DNA of 64,000 nucleotides, taken from contig NZ_AULW01000001.1 of NCBI RefSeq assembly GCF_000422485.1, positions 310,001 to 374,000 on the forward strand. Reading direction: 5' to 3'. Source of the stretch: Paenibacillus pasadenensis DSM 19293. GTDB lineage: Bacteria > Bacillota > Bacilli > Paenibacillales > Paenibacillaceae. The notes under the pieces were generated by a model. It was not told the DNA's origin. It saw nothing but the letters and a program-made list of their open reading frames with translations, and did not search any database. Below, one piece after another: positions 1 through 9,121 of the stretch (its first letter is position 1; every line of letters starts with the position of its first letter). Position numbers and translations under genes: made by a program.

Positions 1-280
1 GCTCGTCGGCCTCGTCCTCGACCTCGTACACGATGCCGAGCTCGTCCTCGCCGTCTTCCTGCATTGCGAAGCTGAGCACGTCGGTCGGCCGGTCGATGCC
101 GCGATAGTCGCGGTTCAGCTCATGGATGCGCGCGTCGTCGACAAACGTCACCGCCACCTCTCCGTCCTCGATGCCTTCGGCTCGCGCCGCCAGCTCCAGC
201 AGCCGTTCGAGCCGCTTCCCCCACTCCACGGGAATTTCGACCGCGTCCTGCTCATTGCTCCAATCCATCGTCACGCTCAT
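1..280 (-). CDS. ybeY: Endoribonuclease YbeY, C-terminus cut off by window edge
   Basis: YbeY is a metal-dependent RNase needed for 16S rRNA 3' maturation and ribosome quality control. Only the first 93 residues are inside the window. They carry the typical block [21 protein letters not shown] (N-x-x-Y-R, then TDVLSF). The His-rich metal site of the family would lie beyond the left edge, so it cannot be checked here. The ATG overlaps the stop of the upstream HD-domain gene by 4 bases (ATGA), which indicates translational coupling. The position at the end of yqfC-yqfD-phoH-yqfF matches B. subtilis yqfG. Identification is secure; completeness is unknown. Confidence 0.93.
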   Translation of the reverse strand, partial: MSVTMDWSNEQDAVEIPVEWGKRLERLLELAARAEGIEDGEVAVTFVDDARIHELNRDYRGIDRPTDVLSFAMQEDGEDELGIVYEVEDEADE

Positions 281-2523
281 GCCAGCTTCTCCTTTGGTTT
301 GACCTCTTCCGGATATTCGATCCGGGAATGGAAGATGCCGATGACGGCTTCCTTCAGCGTCTGGCCGATCTTGTCCAGCTCCTTGAGCGTCAGGTCGCAC
401 TCATTGAACTGGCCGTCGTCCAGACGGCTTTTGATGATCTTCTGGATCATCGACTCGACGTTCTCCATCGTCGGGCTGCGCAGGCTGCGGACTGCCGCCT
501 CGACGCAATCGGCGATGCCGACGATCGCCGCTTCCTTGGACTGCGCCTTGGGCCCCGGATAGCGGAAGTCGTCCTCGACGAAGTCCGGCTCGGCTCCCTC
601 GGCTTCCGCCTGCTTGACCGCCTTGAAGTAGAAGAACTTGAGCGAAGTCGTTCCGTGATGCTGCTCCGCGATGTCGCGCAGCGGCTTCGGGATGCCGTGC
701 TGCTTGAGCATCTCCACCCCGTCGCGGGCATGGGCCACGATGATCGACTTGCTCAGCTTCGGATCGATGCTGTCATGCGGATTCTCGCCGCTCTGGTTCT
801 CGATGAAATAGCCGGGCCGCTTCGTCTTGCCGATGTCGTGGTAGTAGGAGCCGACCCGGCACAGCAGCCCGTCCGCGCCGATCGCCTCGGCCGCCGCCTC
901 CGACAGGTTGCCGACCATCACGCTGTGATGGTATGTGCCCGGCGTCTCCGTCAGCAGCTTGCGCAGCAGCGGATGGTTCGGGTTGGACAGCTCCACGAGC
1001 TTGAGCGCCGACAGGATGCCGAAGCTGAGCTCGAAGAACGGCATCAGGCCGATGACGAGCACGGCGGTGATCAGTCCGCTGCCGAAGGCGAAGCCGATCG
1101 AGTAGAGCAGCTCCTGGCGCTCCGGCAGGTCGCCGAGCAGCAGCAGCGCCAGCACGGTGACGGCGCCGAACAGGCTCGCCATGATGCCCGCCTTGAGGAT
1201 CGTCGAGCGCTGGCTCGCCCGGTGCACGGTGAAGATGGCGCTGAACGAGACGACGCAGATGACGAAGCCGTAGCGGAAGTCGAAGATCAGGCTCACGTCA
1301 TGGTTGAAGATGATGCTGCCCATGATCGCGAACACGAACGAGCTGACGATCGCCAGATGCTTGTCCAGCAGCAGCGTGATGAGCATCGTGCCGACTGCCG
1401 CCGGAGCGAGATAGCCGACATACGGCATCGTCGGCGACTGCGCCAGCGCCGTCGCCTGCATGAGCGCCAGGTCGAGGAACAGGATCAGCCACAGCATGAA
1501 CAGATGCATGTTGTTGTAGCGCGGCTTGACGCCGCCGATCCGGCCGCTTTGGTACAGGTAGACCATCAGCACGAGCAGGAACAGCAGGCTCGTCAGCAGC
1601 AGGCCGAGCTGCGGCCAATAGCTGCGCTGGCCGCCGAGCAGGCCGGCACCGGCGAGCATGTCCAGCTTCTCCTGCGTGACGATCTCGCCCTTCTTGACGA
1701 TGACGCCGCCTTCCTTGATGATGACCGGCGTCGTATTCTGGCGGGCGAGCTCCCGCGCTTCTTCCGTCGCGGCCGTGTCGAGGAACTTGTTGGGCATGAG
1801 CGACATGCGCGCCAGCTCCTGCACGACCTCGCGCGTCGTCCGCTGCGTCAGCGAGCTCGCGTTGACGAGCTCCGCCACCTTGGCGCGGGACGTCTCCGCC
1901 TCGCGGATGGAGTCCGCCGACAGCTTGCGGGCGACGTTGACGGCCACCTGCCGCATCTCCGCCACCTGGGCCGCCGTCAGCGCCGGCAGCTTGTAGAACA
2001 CCTCCGCCGGCACGGCATAACTCTGGCTCTTGGCGACGCGGGACATCTCCTCCAGCAGCGCCTCGCTGACATCCGGCTTGCCGGAGTTCGTCCGCACGAA
2101 CTCGTCGATGTATTCATTGTAATAACCGGGGATATCGCCGCGATAGATCTCGATCTTGTCGCTCGTGCTGACGCCCTCGTCCTGATTGAGCACCTCGATG
2201 CGGTTGAAGACGCGGTTCAGAATCGCTTCAGGCTTGAGCGGCAGCGAGCTGGAGATCGGCTCCACCGATTCGGCCGCCAGCTCCTGCGCTTTGGCGGTAG
2301 CGATCTTGTCCTCCAAGCTTTTGGATGCGATGATGTCCCGGTCGCTCTCCTCGCCGAGCGTGATGTTGTAGGTCTGGGGGATGAGATGCGGCGAAAGGTT
2401 GAGATAGAACAGCAGCACGAACAAAACGCAGAGCGACAGGCGGATGCCCGTGCTCTGCTTCCAGCTGGCTGCCCATGAAGGCTGTTCGGCCGCGTTCCGA
2501 GTCTCGGCGCTCTTCCGGTCCAT
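277..2523 (-). CDS. yqfF: 7TM-HD family phosphohydrolase (YqfF/PgpH-like)
   Basis: Membrane-bound HD-domain phosphohydrolase. The Listeria member PgpH degrades cyclic di-AMP. Visible parts in order: a short cytoplasmic N-terminus, one membrane segment near residues 25-45, a large extracytoplasmic domain, a multi-helix membrane region around residues 305-500, and a C-terminal HD domain. HD-domain motifs are [11 protein letters not shown], then YYHDIGK about 30 residues later, then AEQHH and GIADCVEA. I prefer the second ATG (protein begins MDRKSAETR), because the GAGGATGG-like ribosome site lies about 8 bases before it. An ATG 12 bases upstream has no usable spacing. It sits between phoH and ybeY in one transcription unit, as in B. 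subtilis. Confidence 0.92.
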   Translation of the reverse strand: MDRKSAETRNAAEQPSWAASWKQSTGIRLSLCVLFVLLFYLNLSPHLIPQTYNITLGEESDRDIIASKSLEDKIATAKAQELAAESVEPISSSLPLKPEAILNRVFNRIEVLNQDEGVSTSDKIEIYRGDIPGYYNEYIDEFVRTNSGKPDVSEALLEEMSRVAKSQSYAVPAEVFYKLPALTAAQVAEMRQVAVNVARKLSADSIREAETSRAKVAELVNASSLTQRTTREVVQELARMSLMPNKFLDTAATEEARELARQNTTPVIIKEGGVIVKKGEIVTQEKLDMLAGAGLLGGQRSYWPQLGLLLTSLLFLLVLMVYLYQSGRIGGVKPRYNNMHLFMLWLILFLDLALMQATALAQSPTMPYVGYLAPAAVGTMLITLLLDKHLAIVSSFVFAIMGSIIFNHDVSLIFDFRYGFVICVVSFSAIFTVHRASQRSTILKAGIMASLFGAVTVLALLLLGDLPERQELLYSIGFAFGSGLITAVLVIGLMPFFELSFGILSALKLVELSNPNHPLLRKLLTETPGTYHHSVMVGNLSEAAAEAIGADGLLCRVGSYYHDIGKTKRPGYFIENQSGENPHDSIDPKLSKSIIVAHARDGVEMLKQHGIPKPLRDIAEQHHGTTSLKFFYFKAVKQAEAEGAEPDFVEDDFRYPGPKAQSKEAAIVGIADCVEAAVRSLRSPTMENVESMIQKIIKSRLDDGQFNECDLTLKELDKIGQTLKEAVIGIFHSRIEYPEEVKPKEKLA

Positions 2524-2540
2524 GCAGGCAACCATCCTCT

Positions 2541-3512
2541 CTATGCTTGGTTTTCGGCATCCTCATTATAAGCGAGAATGATTTTCTGAACCAGCGAGTG
2601 GCGGACGACATCGGCTTCGGTGAACAGGATGAATCCGATTTCGGGAATGCCGGCGAGAATCCGCTGCGCTTCCCGCAGGCCCGACTTCTTGCCCCGCGGC
2701 AGGTCGATCTGGGTCACGTCGCCGGTCACGATCATCTTGGAGCCGAAGCCGAGCCTCGTCAGGAACATCTTCATCTGCTCCGGCGTCGTATTTTGAGCCT
2801 CGTCGAGAATGATATAGGAATCGTCCAGCGTCCGCCCCCTCATATACGCGAGCGGCGCGATCTCGATGATCCCTCGTTCGAATGCCTTGGCCGTCGCTTC
2901 CGGGCCAAGCACGTCATGCAGGGCGTCGTAGAGCGGCCGCAAATAGGGGTCGACCTTTTCCTGAAGGTCTCCGGGGAGGAAGCCGAGGCTCTCTCCCGCC
3001 TCGACGGCAGGACGCGTCAGCAGGATCTTCTTGACTGCGCCTTCCTTGAGGGCGGCGACGGCCATGACGACGGCGAGGTAGGTCTTGCCGGTGCCCGCCG
3101 GTCCGATGCCGAACACGATGTCCTTGGCCTTGACGGTCTTGACGTAATGCCGCTGCCCGATCGTCTTCACCCGGATCGGCTTGCCGCGGAACGTCGACGT
3201 CAGCTCCATCTTGAACAGGTCGAGCAGCTGGTCGGCCTCCAGCGTGCGGGACAGATCGAACGCGTACTGAATGTCCCGCTCGGACGGCGTGTAGCCGCCG
3301 CGCACGAGCTGCAGCAGCACGGTGTACAGCTGCTCGAGCGAGGCGACGTCGGCCTCGGGGCCGGTGATGACGATCTCGGCCTCGCGCGAGCGGATCGTCG
3401 ACTCCGTCTGCTCCTCGATCAGCCTCAAGTAGTGGTCGCGGGGGCCGAACAGGGCCAGTCCCTCCGCGGCGTTGTCCAGTGCAATCTTTACGGTTCTCGT
3501 CTCTGTCGGCAA
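2541..3512 (-). CDS. phoH: PhoH family ATPase
   Basis: PhoH-like P-loop ATPase, 323 residues, the usual length. Walker A is GPAGTGKT at residues 137-144, and the Walker B block is YIILDEAQN around 233-241, followed by the VTGD-TQIDLP segment typical of the family. The cellular role is not settled; members are linked to RNA metabolism, and phoH commonly neighbours ybeY. The start is TTG, chosen because GAGG lies 5 bases upstream and the nearby ATG is in another frame. Tight spacing to yqfD (about 7 bases) and to yqfF places it inside the yqfC-yqfD-phoH-yqfF-ybeY unit. Confidence 0.93.
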   Translation of the reverse strand: MPTETRTVKIALDNAAEGLALFGPRDHYLRLIEEQTESTIRSREAEIVITGPEADVASLEQLYTVLLQLVRGGYTPSERDIQYAFDLSRTLEADQLLDLFKMELTSTFRGKPIRVKTIGQRHYVKTVKAKDIVFGIGPAGTGKTYLAVVMAVAALKEGAVKKILLTRPAVEAGESLGFLPGDLQEKVDPYLRPLYDALHDVLGPEATAKAFERGIIEIAPLAYMRGRTLDDSYIILDEAQNTTPEQMKMFLTRLGFGSKMIVTGDVTQIDLPRGKKSGLREAQRILAGIPEIGFILFTEADVVRHSLVQKIILAYNEDAENQA

Positions 3513-3519
3513 ACGTTCC

Positions 3520-4713
3520 TCATTCTCCTTGCATCTGAACTAGTGGCATTTCCTTGACGATAGACTGATCCACTTCCAACAGAACTTTCATATAAACTTT
3601 ACCATTGTCCGTCTTCTCATGCAAAATTTTTTGCTCCTTCACGACGGCATCCGCGCCGGCTTTCGACAGGACGTCGGCTCGCGCCTGAAGCAGTCCGCTC
3701 TCCACCGCTTCCTCGCGGCCGAGCTGCCTCCGCTCCTGCCGCAGCTCCATCACCGTCTCCTTGAGCCGGCCGACCGGCAGCTCCCAGCCGCGCCAGCCGA
3801 GCTGCTGCAGCTGCTCCCTCGTCTGGGAGGCCGAGAACGGATCCTTGCCGTAGCCGGTCAGCTGAAGCGCCCGTCCGAACAGCACGAGCGACCATTTCGT
3901 CTTCGTCTCGCCCGTATATACGTTCGCCGTGCGCTCAAGCGGCGACACGACGTCATACTCGTACCACACCAGCCCGCGCACCTCTCCGTCCGCCACGACC
4001 GTCGCCGTGTTGGCCCCCTCGCCGATCGTGCCGGAGATGAGCGTCTGGCCCTTTTTCACCCGGCTGTTCACATGCACGACCGGCCGCCCCTTGTCCGCGA
4101 TGATGCGGGTGACGACGGCGTCGGCGGAGGCGATCAGATGCCTCGTATTCCGCGGCGCGCGCACGGCCGGCTTTTTCGTCTCGACGACCTGGATGATCAG
4201 CCTCGTCCCTTTTTTCTCCACGCCGATCCAGGCCGCGTCCGGCAGCCGCTGCGCCAGCCGCTTGGCCAGATCCGACGGCTCGGGCAGCTTCCATTCCCAT
4301 TGGAAAGGATGCACGCCCTCCGCCTTGGCCGCCGCGAGCAGATCTTCCGTACGGATCGCCTTGTTGCCGCGGACCTCGATGTTCCAGAGCAGCGAGGACA
4401 GCAAGTACATGGCGACGAAAAAGAGCGCGATGCCGCCTAGGAAAAACTTGCGCTTCCGGGCTTTGCGCAGCCAGAACGGCAGGCCTTCCCGGCGCGTCAC
4501 GTGAATGCGGCAGCCTGTCCGGCGCAAGTACGGGCGCAGCCGGAAGAAATCCGGCACCGTCAGAGAGAACACCATATGCTCCGGGCTCGTCCGGCGGATG
4601 GACCAGAGCGAGAGCCCGTCCTGAAGCGCGCCGTTCACGAGCGCCTCCGGCTCTCCGCCGCGGACCTGCACCGTGACGATTCCTTTCATCCTCTGCAGCC
4701 AGCCTTCCTTCAT
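3520..4713 (-). CDS. yqfD: Sporulation protein YqfD
   Basis: YqfD family protein, known from B. subtilis as a mother-cell (sigma-E) sporulation gene. The 397 residues begin MKEGWLQRMKG. A single membrane segment lies at about residues 94-115 (FFLGGIALFFVAMYLLSSLLW), followed by a POTRA-like stretch (IEVRGNKAIRTEDLLAAAKAEG) and a long extracytoplasmic domain, resembling SpoIV-type membrane proteins. An open frame continues upstream, but the GGGAGGGG site 5 bases before this ATG and the 4-base ATGA overlap with yqfC fix the start. Its membership of the yqfC operon fits. Confidence 0.92.
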   Translation of the reverse strand: MKEGWLQRMKGIVTVQVRGGEPEALVNGALQDGLSLWSIRRTSPEHMVFSLTVPDFFRLRPYLRRTGCRIHVTRREGLPFWLRKARKRKFFLGGIALFFVAMYLLSSLLWNIEVRGNKAIRTEDLLAAAKAEGVHPFQWEWKLPEPSDLAKRLAQRLPDAAWIGVEKKGTRLIIQVVETKKPAVRAPRNTRHLIASADAVVTRIIADKGRPVVHVNSRVKKGQTLISGTIGEGANTATVVADGEVRGLVWYEYDVVSPLERTANVYTGETKTKWSLVLFGRALQLTGYGKDPFSASQTREQLQQLGWRGWELPVGRLKETVMELRQERRQLGREEAVESGLLQARADVLSKAGADAVVKEQKILHEKTDNGKVYMKVLLEVDQSIVKEMPLVQMQGE

Positions 4714-5003
4714 CGCTGCCCCTCCCTGTCCATCAGGTGTATCGATTCGATCTTGCCTTCGACGAACACTTCCTCGGTCCAGATCGTGCGGATGACCAGA
4801 TCCGCGCCGCTCACCTCGAGCACGCCATGGCTCAGCTGGAGCCGCAGCTGATGCGACGAGAAATGCAGCACTCCCCGATGGTTCTCGATATAAAGCTGCC
4901 GGTCGCCGATCATCGTCATGCGGGGCAGGTCGTAGGCTACATCCTGAGGAAGGTCCAGCATGTCGGCGGTCCATTTGCGCAGCTTGCGGTTCAGCTTGCC
5001 CAT
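4710..5003 (-). CDS. yqfC: Sporulation protein YqfC
   Basis: YqfC family, 97 residues (MGKLNRKLRKWTADMLDLPQ...). It is a small sporulation protein whose biochemical role is unknown. Family features are the LPQDVAYDLPRMTMIGDRQLYIENHRG core and a C-terminal EGKIESI segment. It is the first gene of its unit, since a terminator lies upstream after the preceding gene and a sigma-E-like promoter sits about 40 bases before the ATG. The AGGGAGGG site is about 11 bases from the ATG, slightly long. It overlaps yqfD by 4 bases, as in B. subtilis. Confidence 0.92.
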   Translation of the reverse strand: MGKLNRKLRKWTADMLDLPQDVAYDLPRMTMIGDRQLYIENHRGVLHFSSHQLRLQLSHGVLEVSGADLVIRTIWTEEVFVEGKIESIHLMDREGQR

Positions 5004-5044
5004 CGAGGCGTCCGCCCTCCCTTTTGATCGAGCTTATCTATCCA

Positions 5045-5074
5045 TACTTATGCCTCGAAAAGGGCGATTATGAA
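5045..5074 (-). promoter_or_regulatory. Putative sigma-E promoter of yqfC-yqfD
   Basis: On the minus strand a -35-like TTCATAAT is followed by 14 bases and a -10-like CATAAGTA. Both resemble the sigma-E pattern (ATA-rich -35, CATACA-like -10, 13-15 spacer). B. subtilis yqfC is known to be sigma-E dependent. The match is imperfect, so this is a prediction. Confidence 0.45.
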
Positions 5075-5131
5075 CGGCAAGCGGCGCACGGCCAGGAGCT
5101 GCGGCGGCCCCGAGGCGCCGGCGGCGCATGG

Positions 5132-5174
5132 CAAAAAGCCGCTCCGCCGCCGGGAAGGCGGTCGAAGCGGCTCT
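5132..5174 (-). terminator. Rho-independent terminator after the small membrane protein gene
   Basis: Minus-strand hairpin with arms AGCCGCT / AGCGGCT and an inner CCGCC / GGCGG pairing, followed by TTTTT. It separates the nfeD-floA unit from yqfC. Confidence 0.7.
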
Positions 5175-5205
5175 AGCAAAGCGGGACAGTCATTCGGTCA
5201 GGGCC

Positions 5206-5850
5206 CTAGCGGCGGCCGCCGCCGCGCGAGCGGGGCGGTCCGAGGATCTCTGCCCAGAGCACAGCCTGGCGCAGATCGTCTCCGCTCACGCTGCCGGCTC
5301 GAGGCAGCTTGCTGCCGACGGCAGCGGGATGCGAAGGCAGAGATTCGGCGATCGCATCGGAAGCCGACTTTTCCCAGAACTCACCCGGGTCCTCGCCGGC
5401 CGGCCGCTCCATCGCCATCCTTCTCTCAGGCGGCCGGAACGGACTTCGCGCCGGCTCCTCCCGCCATTCCAGCGAGCGGCCCTCGCCGCCGCTCGTTCCT
5501 TCCGGCTCCGCCTCGAAGGGAGAGCGTCCATGCTCTGCCGTGCGGCCCATCGGCCCCGCCTGGTCTTGACGGACGGCCGGAGGACGAACCGTCTCCGCCC
5601 TTCGCGGGGCCGGCTCGCGCTCGGACCTTGACGGCGGAGCCGGGACAGGACGCTGCGGACGTGGGTCGAGGCCGCCGCCGCCGAAATCCGGCATGCGCCC
5701 CGGCGGACGGCTTGCAGGACGGCCCGGCTGCTGCTGCGACGCCGACTTGAACAGCTTGCCGAGGACCGACCAGATCGCGCCGGCAATGATGAAGACAAAA
5801 AAGATATGGTCGAGCAGAAAGTTGATCAGCAGTTGAATCGGGTTGGGCAT
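5206..5850 (-). CDS. Hypothetical single-pass membrane protein, third gene of the nfeD-floA unit
   Basis: Not assigned to a named family. The 214 residues start with one membrane helix (about 5-30: IQLLINFLLDHIFFVFIIAGAI), so the long remainder probably faces one side of the membrane. Residues 38-190 are Pro/Arg/Glu-rich and likely disordered. The C-terminus has the compact motif DDLRQAVLWAEILGPPRSR, which looks like a conserved docking segment. It follows floA closely and occupies the place of B. subtilis yqfB, but no sequence relation to YqfB is claimed. A role with the FloA/NfeD membrane-domain system is inferred from position only. Confidence 0.75.
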   Translation of the reverse strand: MPNPIQLLINFLLDHIFFVFIIAGAIWSVLGKLFKSASQQQPGRPASRPPGRMPDFGGGGLDPRPQRPVPAPPSRSEREPAPRRAETVRPPAVRQDQAGPMGRTAEHGRSPFEAEPEGTSGGEGRSLEWREEPARSPFRPPERRMAMERPAGEDPGEFWEKSASDAIAESLPSHPAAVGSKLPRAGSVSGDDLRQAVLWAEILGPPRSRGGGRR

Positions 5851-5892
5851 GGCCGCGGCTCACCTCCTGCGATGCGGCTCGGGAGCGCCGGT

Positions 5893-6894
5893 TCAGCCCC
5901 CGTTCTTATTGTCGTTCGCCTGGCCTTCCGGCTTGGCGATGCTGCTCCGCATCTGGGTGTCCGCCTCGACGTTTTTGAGGTTCATGTAATCCATCACGCC
6001 GAGCTTGCCGGATTTGAGCGCGTCGGCCATCGCAAGCGGAACCTGGGATTCCGATTCGACGACGCGGGCTCTCATCTCGACGACGCGCGCCCTCATCTCC
6101 TGCTCCTGGGCGACGGCCATCGCGCGGCGCTCCTCGGCTTTTGCTTGGGCGATGCGCTTGTCGGCCTCGGCTTGCTCGGTCTGCAGATTGGCGCCGATGT
6201 TCTTGCCTACGTCCACGTCCGCGATATCGATCGACAGAATTTCGAACGCCGTGCCGGCATCCAGACCTTTGCCGAGCACCGTGCGGGAGATCAGGTCCGG
6301 GTTTTCCAGGACGTCCTTATGCGAGTTCGACGAGCCGACCGTCGTGACGATGCCCTCGCCGACACGGGCGATGATCGTCTCCTCGCCGGCGCCGCCGACG
6401 AGCCGCTCGATGTTGGCGCGGACCGTGACGCGAGCCTTGACCTTCACTTCGATGCCGTCTTTGGCGACGGCGGCGACGGTCGGCGTCTCGATCACTTTCG
6501 GATTGACGCTCATCTGCACGGCCAGGAGCACGTCGCGGCCGGCGAGGTCGATCGCCGCGGCGCGGGCGAATTCCAGCTCGATGTTCGCGCGCTGGGCGGC
6601 GATCAGGGCATTGACGACGCGGTCGACGTTGCCGCCCGCGAGATAGTGGCTTTCCAGCTGGTTGATCGACAGGCCGAGGCCGGCCTTGGTCGCCTTGATC
6701 ATCGGATTGACGATGCGGCTCGGCGTTACGCGCCGCAGCCGCATAGCGACGAGCGTGATGATGCCGATGCGCACGCCCGAGGCGAGAGCCGAGATCCAGA
6801 GCATGATCGGGAAGAAGCTCAGAAAGACCGCGATCAGGATGACCGCGACGATCGCGGCGACGACGTATCCGACACCTGCAAATTCCATACCCAT
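5893..6894 (-). CDS. floA: Flotillin-like protein FloA
   Basis: FloA (YqfA) scaffolds membrane microdomains. The 333 residues match the usual length of about 331. An N-terminal hydrophobic hairpin (residues 3-33, [22 protein letters not shown]) is followed by an SPFH-like domain and an Ala/Glu-rich coiled coil ([26 protein letters not shown]). An open frame extends upstream, but the AGAGGAG site 6 bases before the ATG of MGMEFAG fixes the start. The neighbour upstream is an NfeD protein, the standard partner. Likely expressed from a sigma-W-type promoter before nfeD, as in B. subtilis yqeZ-yqfA-yqfB. Confidence 0.95.
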   Translation of the reverse strand: MGMEFAGVGYVVAAIVAVILIAVFLSFFPIMLWISALASGVRIGIITLVAMRLRRVTPSRIVNPMIKATKAGLGLSINQLESHYLAGGNVDRVVNALIAAQRANIELEFARAAAIDLAGRDVLLAVQMSVNPKVIETPTVAAVAKDGIEVKVKARVTVRANIERLVGGAGEETIIARVGEGIVTTVGSSNSHKDVLENPDLISRTVLGKGLDAGTAFEILSIDIADVDVGKNIGANLQTEQAEADKRIAQAKAEERRAMAVAQEQEMRARVVEMRARVVESESQVPLAMADALKSGKLGVMDYMNLKNVEADTQMRSSIAKPEGQANDNKNGG

Positions 6895-6910
6895 TGAATC
6901 GACTCCTCTG

Positions 6911-7654
6911 TTAGTGGATTTCCTTGACGATGACGCGCGTGCCCTCGACCCGCGAGACGACGACCCGGGCGTGCTGGGCGATGAACTCTCCCGCCGTGAC
7001 GACATCGATGCGCTCTCCGCCGATATCGACGATGCCGGCCGGACGCAGCGGCGTCACCGTCGTGCCCGCCTGGCCGAGCAGGCTCGACTTGGACGACGAC
7101 GGGACGAAGCCTTCTTCGCTCGTCAGTCGTTCTCTCAAGACGAAGCGGTTCCAGATGCCCCGTTCCTTGAAGCGGCGGGCGATCAGGACGACGACAATGA
7201 CGGCCGCGGCGAACGCCGACAGCATGGCGATCGTCGCCGTCGCCGTGTCCTCGAAGCTGAACAGGATCGCCCGGACGAGCGCGGCCGCTCCCAAGATGCC
7301 GAGGATGCCGAAGCTCGGCACGAGCAGCTCCAGCACGAGCAGCACGATGCCGAGGACGAAGAAGAAGACGTCCATGCCGTCGCTGTAGCCGGCCTGATGT
7401 CCGCCGAGGAAAAACAGGCCGAAGCCGACGATGCCGATCAGTCCCGGGGCCGCGAAGCCCGACAGCAGCAGCGCGAGCATCGTGCCGGCGAAGCCGGCGA
7501 ACAGCAGCAGCGTCGCGACGTACGGGTCGGCGAGCCAGACGGTTCCGTCCCCGGCTCCCCCCGCGCCTGCGGCCGAGGCGGAAGCCGCTGCCGACAGGCC
7601 GAACAGCGCGGCTCCTGCAGCCGCGATCCTTATTTTGCTTCTCAGATGGCACAC
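6911..7654 (-). CDS. NfeD family membrane protein, short form
   Basis: NfeD proteins work with flotillins in membrane domains. This copy has 247 residues: an N-terminal signal-like helix, four to five membrane helices at about 45-160 (for instance [21 protein letters not shown]), and a C-terminal OB-fold domain ([28 protein letters not shown]...). It lacks the ClpP-like serine protease domain found at the N-terminus of long NfeD proteins such as B. subtilis YqeZ. The start is a GTG with AAGGGGG almost touching it, so the exact start is uncertain. It is 16 bases upstream of floA. Confidence 0.88.
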   Translation of the reverse strand: MCHLRSKIRIAAAGAALFGLSAAASASAAGAGGAGDGTVWLADPYVATLLLFAGFAGTMLALLLSGFAAPGLIGIVGFGLFFLGGHQAGYSDGMDVFFFVLGIVLLVLELLVPSFGILGILGAAALVRAILFSFEDTATATIAMLSAFAAAVIVVVLIARRFKERGIWNRFVLRERLTSEEGFVPSSSKSSLLGQAGTTVTPLRPAGIVDIGGERIDVVTAGEFIAQHARVVVSRVEGTRVIVKEIH

Positions 7655-7714
7655 CCCCTTGATGCATTCTCGTCCCTAACTAATTCAGTGGTGAAGCAAT
7701 AACTCCTTCTTAGA

Positions 7715-7740
7715 TACGGGCGAGGAGCCGATTCGTTTCG
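7715..7740 (-). promoter_or_regulatory. Putative sigma-W-type promoter of nfeD-floA
   Basis: Minus strand reads CGAAAC, 16 bases, CGTA. This fits the ECF sigma-W pattern (TGAAAC-N16/17-CGTA) with one mismatch, about 60 bases before the nfeD start. The equivalent B. subtilis yqeZ-yqfAB operon is a known sigma-W target, which supports the call. Confidence 0.55.
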
Positions 7741-7779
7741 ACTATTTTGCCCTATGCGGCGCCATTCAGCCGAAAAGCC

Positions 7780-7805
7780 AAAAAACACTCCCCTAGGGGA
7801 GTGTT
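7780..7805 (-). terminator. Rho-independent terminator after rpsU-yqeY
   Basis: Perfect 22-base palindrome (arms AACACTCCCCT / AGGGGAGTGTT). On the minus strand it runs into a T-tract. It lies 15 bases past the yqeY stop. Confidence 0.85.
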
Positions 7806-7819
7806 GTTGTGGTCCGAGA

Positions 7820-8263
7820 TTATGGCAGAAATTGCTGTACCGTTTGGTTTACTAGCTTACCGTCGGCGCGTCCCTTCACTTTCGGCATGAGAGCGCTCAT
7901 CACTTTGCCCATGTCGGCCTTGGAAGAAGCACCGGTTTCCTGGATCGTCTGCTCTACAATTGCTTTGATCTCTTCTTCGGTCAGCTGTGAGGGAAGGTAG
8001 ACACTAATAATATCAATTTCTGCTGCGACATCTTTTACAAGATCGTCGCGGCCGGCTTTTTGAAATTCTTGGAGGGAATCTTTGCGCTGTTTGATCTCGC
8101 GACTGACGATGTCAAGAACCTCGCCGTCCTCAAGCGGACGCTTCAGGTCGATCTCTTGGTTCTTCACAGCTGCGCGCACCATGCGGATCGTGGTCAAGCG
8201 GAACTTGTCCTTGTCCCTCATGGCTTGCTTCATGTCGTCGTCCAATCTTTGGCTAAGGTTCAT
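7820..8263 (-). CDS. yqeY: GatB/YqeY domain protein
   Basis: 147 residues with the YqeY fold that also forms the tail of GatB (tRNA-dependent amidotransferase). Its separate function is not established. Typical blocks are RLDDDMKQAMRDKDKFRLTTIRMVRAAVKN, SREIKQRKDSLQEFQKAGR and YLPSQLTEEEI near the middle, then MGKVMSALMPKVKGRADGKLVNQTV at the end. AGGAGG lies 11 bases before the ATG. It directly follows rpsU, a pairing conserved in Firmicutes, and ends at a strong terminator. Confidence 0.95.
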   Translation of the reverse strand: MNLSQRLDDDMKQAMRDKDKFRLTTIRMVRAAVKNQEIDLKRPLEDGEVLDIVSREIKQRKDSLQEFQKAGRDDLVKDVAAEIDIISVYLPSQLTEEEIKAIVEQTIQETGASSKADMGKVMSALMPKVKGRADGKLVNQTVQQFLP

Positions 8264-8278
8264 TTCGGAAGGATCCTC

Positions 8279-8452
8279 CTAAAACTTTCTCTTGCGCGCA
8301 GCCTCGGATTTCTTCTTGCGCTTAACGCTCGGCTTCTCGTAATGCTTGCGTTTCTTCACCTCAGCCAGGACGCCGTCCTTAGCAATGGTGCGCTTGAAGC
8401 GGCGGAGTGCAGCATCGATGGTCTCATTTTTGCGAACTTTCGTTTCAGACAC
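8279..8452 (-). CDS. rpsU: 30S ribosomal protein S21
   Basis: 57-residue basic protein read from a GTG start: it opens [18 protein letters not shown], continues [23 protein letters not shown], and ends in a run of Lys/Arg. This is the S21 sequence and length. S21 binds the 30S platform near the anti-Shine-Dalgarno region. GGGAGGG sits 7 bases before the GTG. The promoter upstream is strong (TTGACA-18-TATAAT). It is followed within 20 bases by yqeY. Confidence 0.96.
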   Translation of the reverse strand: MSETKVRKNETIDAALRRFKRTIAKDGVLAEVKKRKHYEKPSVKRKKKSEAARKRKF

Positions 8453-8511
8453 TTGTTATCCCTCCCTCCGAAACAGACGGTCCAGAAGATGAACACGGCT
8501 AATCAAATTTA

Positions 8512-8541
8512 ATTATAGTTCAATGAAAGAGCCAGTGTCAA
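8512..8541 (-). promoter_or_regulatory. Sigma-A promoter of rpsU-yqeY
   Basis: Minus strand has consensus TTGACA, an 18-base spacer and consensus TATAAT. The -35 box overlaps the stop codon of the upstream HIT-family gene. Confidence 0.85.
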
Positions 8542-8894
8542 CTCGTATGGCCTTCGACAAGCGCGCCGAGAGGACGTCCTCCCAGTAGATGCACATGCAG
8601 GTGGTAGGCGGTCTGCCCTCCGTCGGAATTGCAGTTGTTGATGAGACGGTATCCGGACTCGGCGATGCCCTCCTGCGCGGCCAGCTTCTGGGCGACGAGC
8701 AGCAGCTCTCCCAGCAGGGCGGCGTCCTCGGGAGCCGCATCGTTCATCGTGGAAAGATGGCGCTTCGGAATGACGAGGATATGTACGGGCGCCGCAGGCG
8801 CGATATCCCGGAACGCCAGCACGCTCTCGTTCTCGAACACTTTGGCCGAGGGAATGGATCCTTCGACGATCTTGCAGAAAACACAATCGCTCAC
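8538..8894 (-). CDS. HIT family (HinT-like) nucleotide hydrolase
   Basis: 118-residue histidine-triad protein. The active-site triad HLHVHLLGG is at residues 98-106, and the N-terminal CVFCKIVEGSIPSAKV segment has the CxxC that binds zinc with His46 and the triad region. HinT-type enzymes hydrolyse purine nucleoside phosphoramidates such as aminoacyl-AMP adducts. It starts at GTG (SDCVFCKIV), preceded by AAGGAG about 12 bases upstream. It stands alone between two terminated regions, with a candidate promoter just upstream. Confidence 0.93.
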   Translation of the reverse strand: MSDCVFCKIVEGSIPSAKVFENESVLAFRDIAPAAPVHILVIPKRHLSTMNDAAPEDAALLGELLLVAQKLAAQEGIAESGYRLINNCNSDGGQTAYHLHVHLLGGRPLGALVEGHTS

Positions 8895-8934
8895 AGCTCC
8901 CGCCAGCTCCTTTTCTCCTGTCCTTGCTTTCCTT

Positions 8935-8964
8935 ATTGTAGCCGATTCCGCACGGTTCGTCTAA
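8935..8964 (-). promoter_or_regulatory. Candidate sigma-A promoter of the HIT gene
   Basis: TTAGAC, 18 bases, TACAAT on the minus strand, about 40 bases before the GTG start. The -10 is good and the -35 moderate. Confidence 0.45.
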
Positions 8965-8972
8965 CGCGAACG

Positions 8973-9010
8973 AAAAAGCCCCATCCGGCCGCAAAGGGCA
9001 TGGATGAGGC
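8973..9010 (-). terminator. Probable terminator of the proline-rich protein gene
   Basis: Minus-strand arms GCCTCATCC and GGATGGGGC pair (one G-T wobble) with a 15-base loop and are followed by TTTTT. Confidence 0.5.
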
Positions 9011-9121
9011 GGGCTTCGGCCGCGGCTCGCGGCTCATGGCGGCCGGCGGCGGACGATGCCGCGGATGCGTGCCGGGGAGCGGCATCCGGGCCGTCCGGGG
9101 CCGCATGGCGGCAAGGGCGGC

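Noticed and set aside
328-2478. Long plus-strand open frame of 716 codons
   Set aside because: It is antisense to the YqfF gene and rich in Arg/Asp/Gln/Ala runs, a typical by-product of high-GC coding DNA. The minus strand has clear HD-domain motifs.
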